Source of the DNA: DATDRM01 sp035291705 | Lineage (GTDB): Bacteria > Chloroflexota > Anaerolineae > Anaerolineales > UBA4823 | Assembly (NCBI GenBank): GCA_035291705.1 | Contig: DATDRM010000062.1 | Coordinates: 1-22,447 of the forward strand | Length of the DNA: 22,447 nt | Reading direction: 5' to 3' | Shown here: piece after piece, positions 20,299 through 22,447 of the stretch | Numbering within the stretch: the stretch's first letter is position 1 | Layout: the number at the start of each line of letters is the position of its first letter | Position numbers and translations under genes: made by a program | Notes under the pieces: model-generated | The model's input: the letters and a program-made list of their open reading frames with translations, nothing else | The model's database searches: none | What the model was told of the DNA's origin: nothing

Positions 20299-21195
20299 GT
20301 GGACCAGGCAACTATCGTACTATGTCTGATTGGGTTTGTCGTCGTTGTTGTGTTTGCCCTGATCGCATCTGCTATCCGGGTCGTTCCCGAATACCAGCGT
20401 CTGGTTGTATTTCGCCTTGGGCGCTGCATCGGGGCCAAGGGACCGGGGATCGTTTTCCTGATCCCCATCGTCGACCGGGCCATAAGGGTGGATCTGCGCG
20501 AACAGGTGCGTGAGATCCCGCACCAAACCTCGATCACCAAAGATAACGCCCCAATTTCGATCGATTTCCTGTGGTATTACAAGGTGCTCGACCCGGCAGA
20601 GAGCGTACTCCAAGTCGGTAACTTCGAAGCTGCAGCTTTGGGCATGGCCACCACGACTTTACGGGCGGTGATCGGCGGGATGTCCCTCGATGATGTGCTT
20701 TCGGAGCGCGAACACATCAACAATATGCTGCGCGCCCGGCTAGACGAGGTTACCGAGCGCTGGGGGGTGAAGGTGACCAACGTCGAGATTCGCGAGATCG
20801 TCCCGCCGCGCGAAGTCCAGGATGCGATGAACCGCCAGATGTCAGCGGAGCGCATCCGCCGCGCTGTGGTCACCGAGTCGACCGGGACGCGAGAGGCGGC
20901 GATCAATGTTGCCGAGGGCGAGAAGCAGGCCAATATTCTGCGGGCCGAGGGCGAGAAGCAGGGCAATATTCTGCGGGCCGAAGGCGAAAAGCAAGCCCAG
21001 CTGCTGCGCGCCGAAGGCTTCTCGGCTGCCTTGGATAAAATCTTCTCCGTAGCGCAAACGGTCGACCCGAAGACCATGACCTTGCAGTACTTTGAAACGC
21101 TCAAAACCATTGGGAGCAGCCCGTCCACGAAGTATATCTTCCCCATGGAATTCACCTCCATGTTAGAGAGTTTCATGAAGAGCCGAGAAGGCTAG
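20299..21195 (+). CDS. SPFH/band-7 (stomatin-like, paraslipin type) membrane protein
   Basis: The 298-residue protein has an N-terminal membrane segment (about 5-25), then the band-7 domain: VVPEYQRLVVFRLGR, KGPGIVFLIPIVD, the VDLREQV strand, TKDNAPISIDFLWYYKV and GVKVTNVEIREIVPP. After it comes a coiled-coil stretch that includes three direct 11-residue repeats of AEGEKQANILR type, encoded by 33-bp units. The C-terminus has the typical YFETLKTIGSSPSTKYIFPME. It should form large membrane-bound oligomers with the NfeD protein upstream. The GTG start at 20299 has a strong AAAAGGAGGT site 6-7 nt before it. Confidence 0.94.
   Translation: MDQATIVLCLIGFVVVVVFALIASAIRVVPEYQRLVVFRLGRCIGAKGPGIVFLIPIVDRAIRVDLREQVREIPHQTSITKDNAPISIDFLWYYKVLDPAESVLQVGNFEAAALGMATTTLRAVIGGMSLDDVLSEREHINNMLRARLDEVTERWGVKVTNVEIREIVPPREVQDAMNRQMSAERIRRAVVTESTGTREAAINVAEGEKQANILRAEGEKQGNILRAEGEKQAQLLRAEGFSAALDKIFSVAQTVDPKTMTLQYFETLKTIGSSPSTKYIFPMEFTSMLESFMKSREG
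20911..21009 (+). repeat. Three 33-bp tandem repeats in the band-7 coiled coil
   Basis: Units at 20911-20943, 20944-20976 and 20977-21009 each encode AEGEKQ-x-x-x-LR. The first two are nearly identical at DNA level; the third differs mainly in wobble positions. A partial unit (AEG) follows. Confidence 0.85.
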
Positions 21196-21663
21196 ATGGT
21201 TTCTGCGATCTCAGATACGCCAGGTAGCCCGGCGATCATCGAGCCGGCTACCTGGCGCGATTTTAACAGCCTGCGCCATTTGGAGCAGGTATGTTTTCCG
21301 AATGACGCCTGGCCTGTGTGGGATTTGATCGGCGTGCTGACCTTTCCGAACGTGGTGCGCTTGAGAGCGATGTCCGATGGTCAATTGGTTGGTTTTATCG
21401 CCGCCGATATCCGCCGATCGGAAGGGCTGGCCTGGATCGCCACGATCGGCGTATTGCCAGAATATCGCCAGCAAGGGATCGGCACAGCCTTGTTGAGGGC
21501 CTGCGAGGATCGCCTGGTCGTGCCGCGCATCCGCTTGAGCGTGCGCGCCTCCAACGGAGCTGCGATCCGCCTGTACTCACGCCTTGGCTACCAGCGTTCG
21601 GGGGTCTGGTCGCGTTATTACTCAGACGGCGAGGACGCGCTGGTGCTGGAAAAATACCTGTGA
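21196..21663 (+). CDS. GNAT-family N-acetyltransferase (RimI-like)
   Basis: The 155-residue acetyltransferase uses acetyl-CoA. Motif A is VLPEYRQQGIGTALL (about 94-108), with R-x-x-G-I-G for the pyrophosphate of CoA. The preceding strand LAWIATIGV and later VRASNGAAIRLYSRLGYQRSG (motif B) resemble RimI, which acetylates the N-terminus of a ribosomal protein, but many relatives have other targets. ATG 21196 follows the band-7 stop with no gap, and GAGAAGG just upstream acts as the ribosome-binding site. The N-terminal ~15 residues before the fold are encoded across a 12-bp inverted repeat. Confidence 0.9.
   Translation: MVSAISDTPGSPAIIEPATWRDFNSLRHLEQVCFPNDAWPVWDLIGVLTFPNVVRLRAMSDGQLVGFIAADIRRSEGLAWIATIGVLPEYRQQGIGTALLRACEDRLVVPRIRLSVRASNGAAIRLYSRLGYQRSGVWSRYYSDGEDALVLEKYL
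21218..21257 (+). repeat. 12-bp perfect inverted repeat inside the GNAT gene
   Basis: CGCCAGGTAGCC (21218-21229) is complementary to GGCTACCTGGCG (21246-21257), 16 nt apart. It begins 22 nt into the coding region. No T-run follows. Confidence 0.7.
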
Positions 21664-21674
21664 GAGGAATAGGC

Positions 21675-21680
21675 TATAAT
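21675..21680 (+). promoter_or_regulatory. -10 box of the RNase D gene, leaderless type
   Basis: TATAAT ends 9 nt before ATG 21690, and starts 11 nt after the GNAT stop. No Shine-Dalgarno site is present, so RNase D is likely to have its own promoter. Confidence 0.6.
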
Positions 21681-21689
21681 AACTCGGCC

Positions 21690-22447
21690 ATGACTGCCCG
21701 CCAACCCCAGACGCCCCTGCTGATCACGCGCCCGGCCGCTTTACGCCAGCTGGTGGACCGCATCGCCGGCGAGCCGATCCTGGCAGTCGATACAGAATCA
21801 AACAGCCTGTTCGCCTACCAGGAACAAGTGTGTTTGATCCAGTTTTCCACCTCGGAGGAGGATTTCCTGGTAGACCCGCTGGCGCTGGACGATCTCTCTC
21901 CCCTGGGTGCGCTGTTTGCCGACCAAAAGATCGAGAAAGTGTTCCATGCCGCCGAATACGATCTGATCACGCTGAAGCGCGACTTCGGATTCTCCTTTGC
22001 CAATCTGTTTGACACCATGCTGGCGGCGCGCATCCTCGGCTGGGAAGAAGTGGGGCTGGGGTCGATCCTTAAGGCGGAGTTCAACGTCCAGCTGGACAAG
22101 CGCCACCAGCGCGCCAATTGGGGACAACGCCCGCTGCCGGCAGAGATGCTGGATTATGCCCGCCAGGACACCCATTACCTGATCCCCTTGCGCTACCGCC
22201 TTAAATCCGAACTGAAAGCCAAGAATCGCTGGCCTCTAGCCCTGGAGGACTTCAACCGCTTGCGCTACGTCAACGGGCGCGATCCGGAAGAGACGCCTGA
22301 AGCCTGCTGGCGAGTCAGCGGGGTGAACGAGCTGAGCCCCCAGCAGACCGCGGTCCTACAGGAATTGTGCCGTTACCGCGAGCATGTGGCGAAATCGATC
22401 AACCGACCGTTGTTTAAGGTGATCAGCGACCGCACATTGCTGGCGAT
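21690..22447 (+). CDS. rnd: Ribonuclease D, C-terminus off the window
   Basis: This 3'-5' exoribonuclease trims tRNA and other stable RNA ends. The window holds 252 codons from ATG 21690; the ORF runs off the right edge. The DEDDy exonuclease site is complete: D34 and E36 in LAVDTESNSL, D91 in VFHAAEYDLITL, and Y156 with D160 in LDYARQDTHYL. The stretch AARILGWEEVGLGSILKAEFNVQLDKRHQRANW is the typical RNase D body, and the HRDC domain begins near residue 215 (LSPQQTAVLQELCRYREHVAKSINRP). The start is set by the nearby -10 box and by the common position of the first motif. Confidence 0.94.
   Translation, partial: MTARQPQTPLLITRPAALRQLVDRIAGEPILAVDTESNSLFAYQEQVCLIQFSTSEEDFLVDPLALDDLSPLGALFADQKIEKVFHAAEYDLITLKRDFGFSFANLFDTMLAARILGWEEVGLGSILKAEFNVQLDKRHQRANWGQRPLPAEMLDYARQDTHYLIPLRYRLKSELKAKNRWPLALEDFNRLRYVNGRDPEETPEACWRVSGVNELSPQQTAVLQELCRYREHVAKSINRPLFKVISDRTLLA

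Overview
The window looks like a piece of chromosome from a member of the Chloroflexota, most likely Anaerolineae. This is inferred from gene style: threonine/proline-rich TPTP linkers behind LysM and signal sequences, a paired active and inactive M16 peptidase, a DsbA-cyclophilin lipoprotein, moderately high GC, and many promoters whose -10 box ends only 6-9 nt before the start codon. No rRNA, tRNA, CRISPR array, insertion sequence or phage gene was seen. The content is mostly housekeeping and cell-envelope genes.

Layout. 1-1735 (minus): a 3-methyladenine DNA glycosylase cut by the window edge, and a UDP-sugar epimerase. 1813-5190 (plus): an anchored HEXXH protein of unknown family, then a lipoprotein with a DsbA-like domain fused to a cyclophilin, then a DedA membrane protein; the block ends in a 21-bp terminator hairpin. 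5250-10897 (minus): penicillin-acylase-like hydrolase, AcpS, and the M16 pair. 11087-12451 (plus): an adrenodoxin-reductase-like flavoprotein with a terminator-like hairpin in its leader. 12464-12975 (minus): the remains of a DAO-family oxidoreductase. 13133-14889 (plus): a small membrane protein, a GT2 glycosyltransferase and a FlK-like thioesterase. 14949-15773 (minus): a LysM protein. 15848-16591 (plus): an initiating sugar-phosphate transferase. 16630-19583 (minus): an operon of an Lgt-like protein, a nitrilase-fold amidase and a polysaccharide flippase. 19682-21663 (plus): NfeD, a band-7 protein and a GNAT acetyltransferase. 21690 to the end (plus): RNase D, cut by the edge.

The most striking feature is in the DsbA-cyclophilin gene (3219-4523). 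An in-frame TGA at 3558-3560 falls exactly where the first cysteine of the thioredoxin-fold CxxC motif belongs, giving Sec-Pro-Ala-Cys, and family sequence continues in frame on both sides. A 7-bp perfect hairpin begins 16 nt after the TGA. Its loop starts 23 nt after the TGA and carries a G in its second position, which fits the published bacterial SECIS model. I read this gene as a selenoprotein: a cell-surface lipoprotein joining a selenocysteine redox centre to a prolyl isomerase. A gene caller would split it or call it a pseudogene.

Other structure: eight genes appear to be transcribed without a leader, while genes inside operons keep Shine-Dalgarno sites. Short tandem heptamer and octamer repeats occur at several gene borders, and one supplies the N-terminus of a peptidase. 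The Lgt-like protein seems to have lost two catalytic residues. Sugar transferase, flippase, GT2 and epimerase together suggest a surface polysaccharide pathway, although they are spread over several transcription units.
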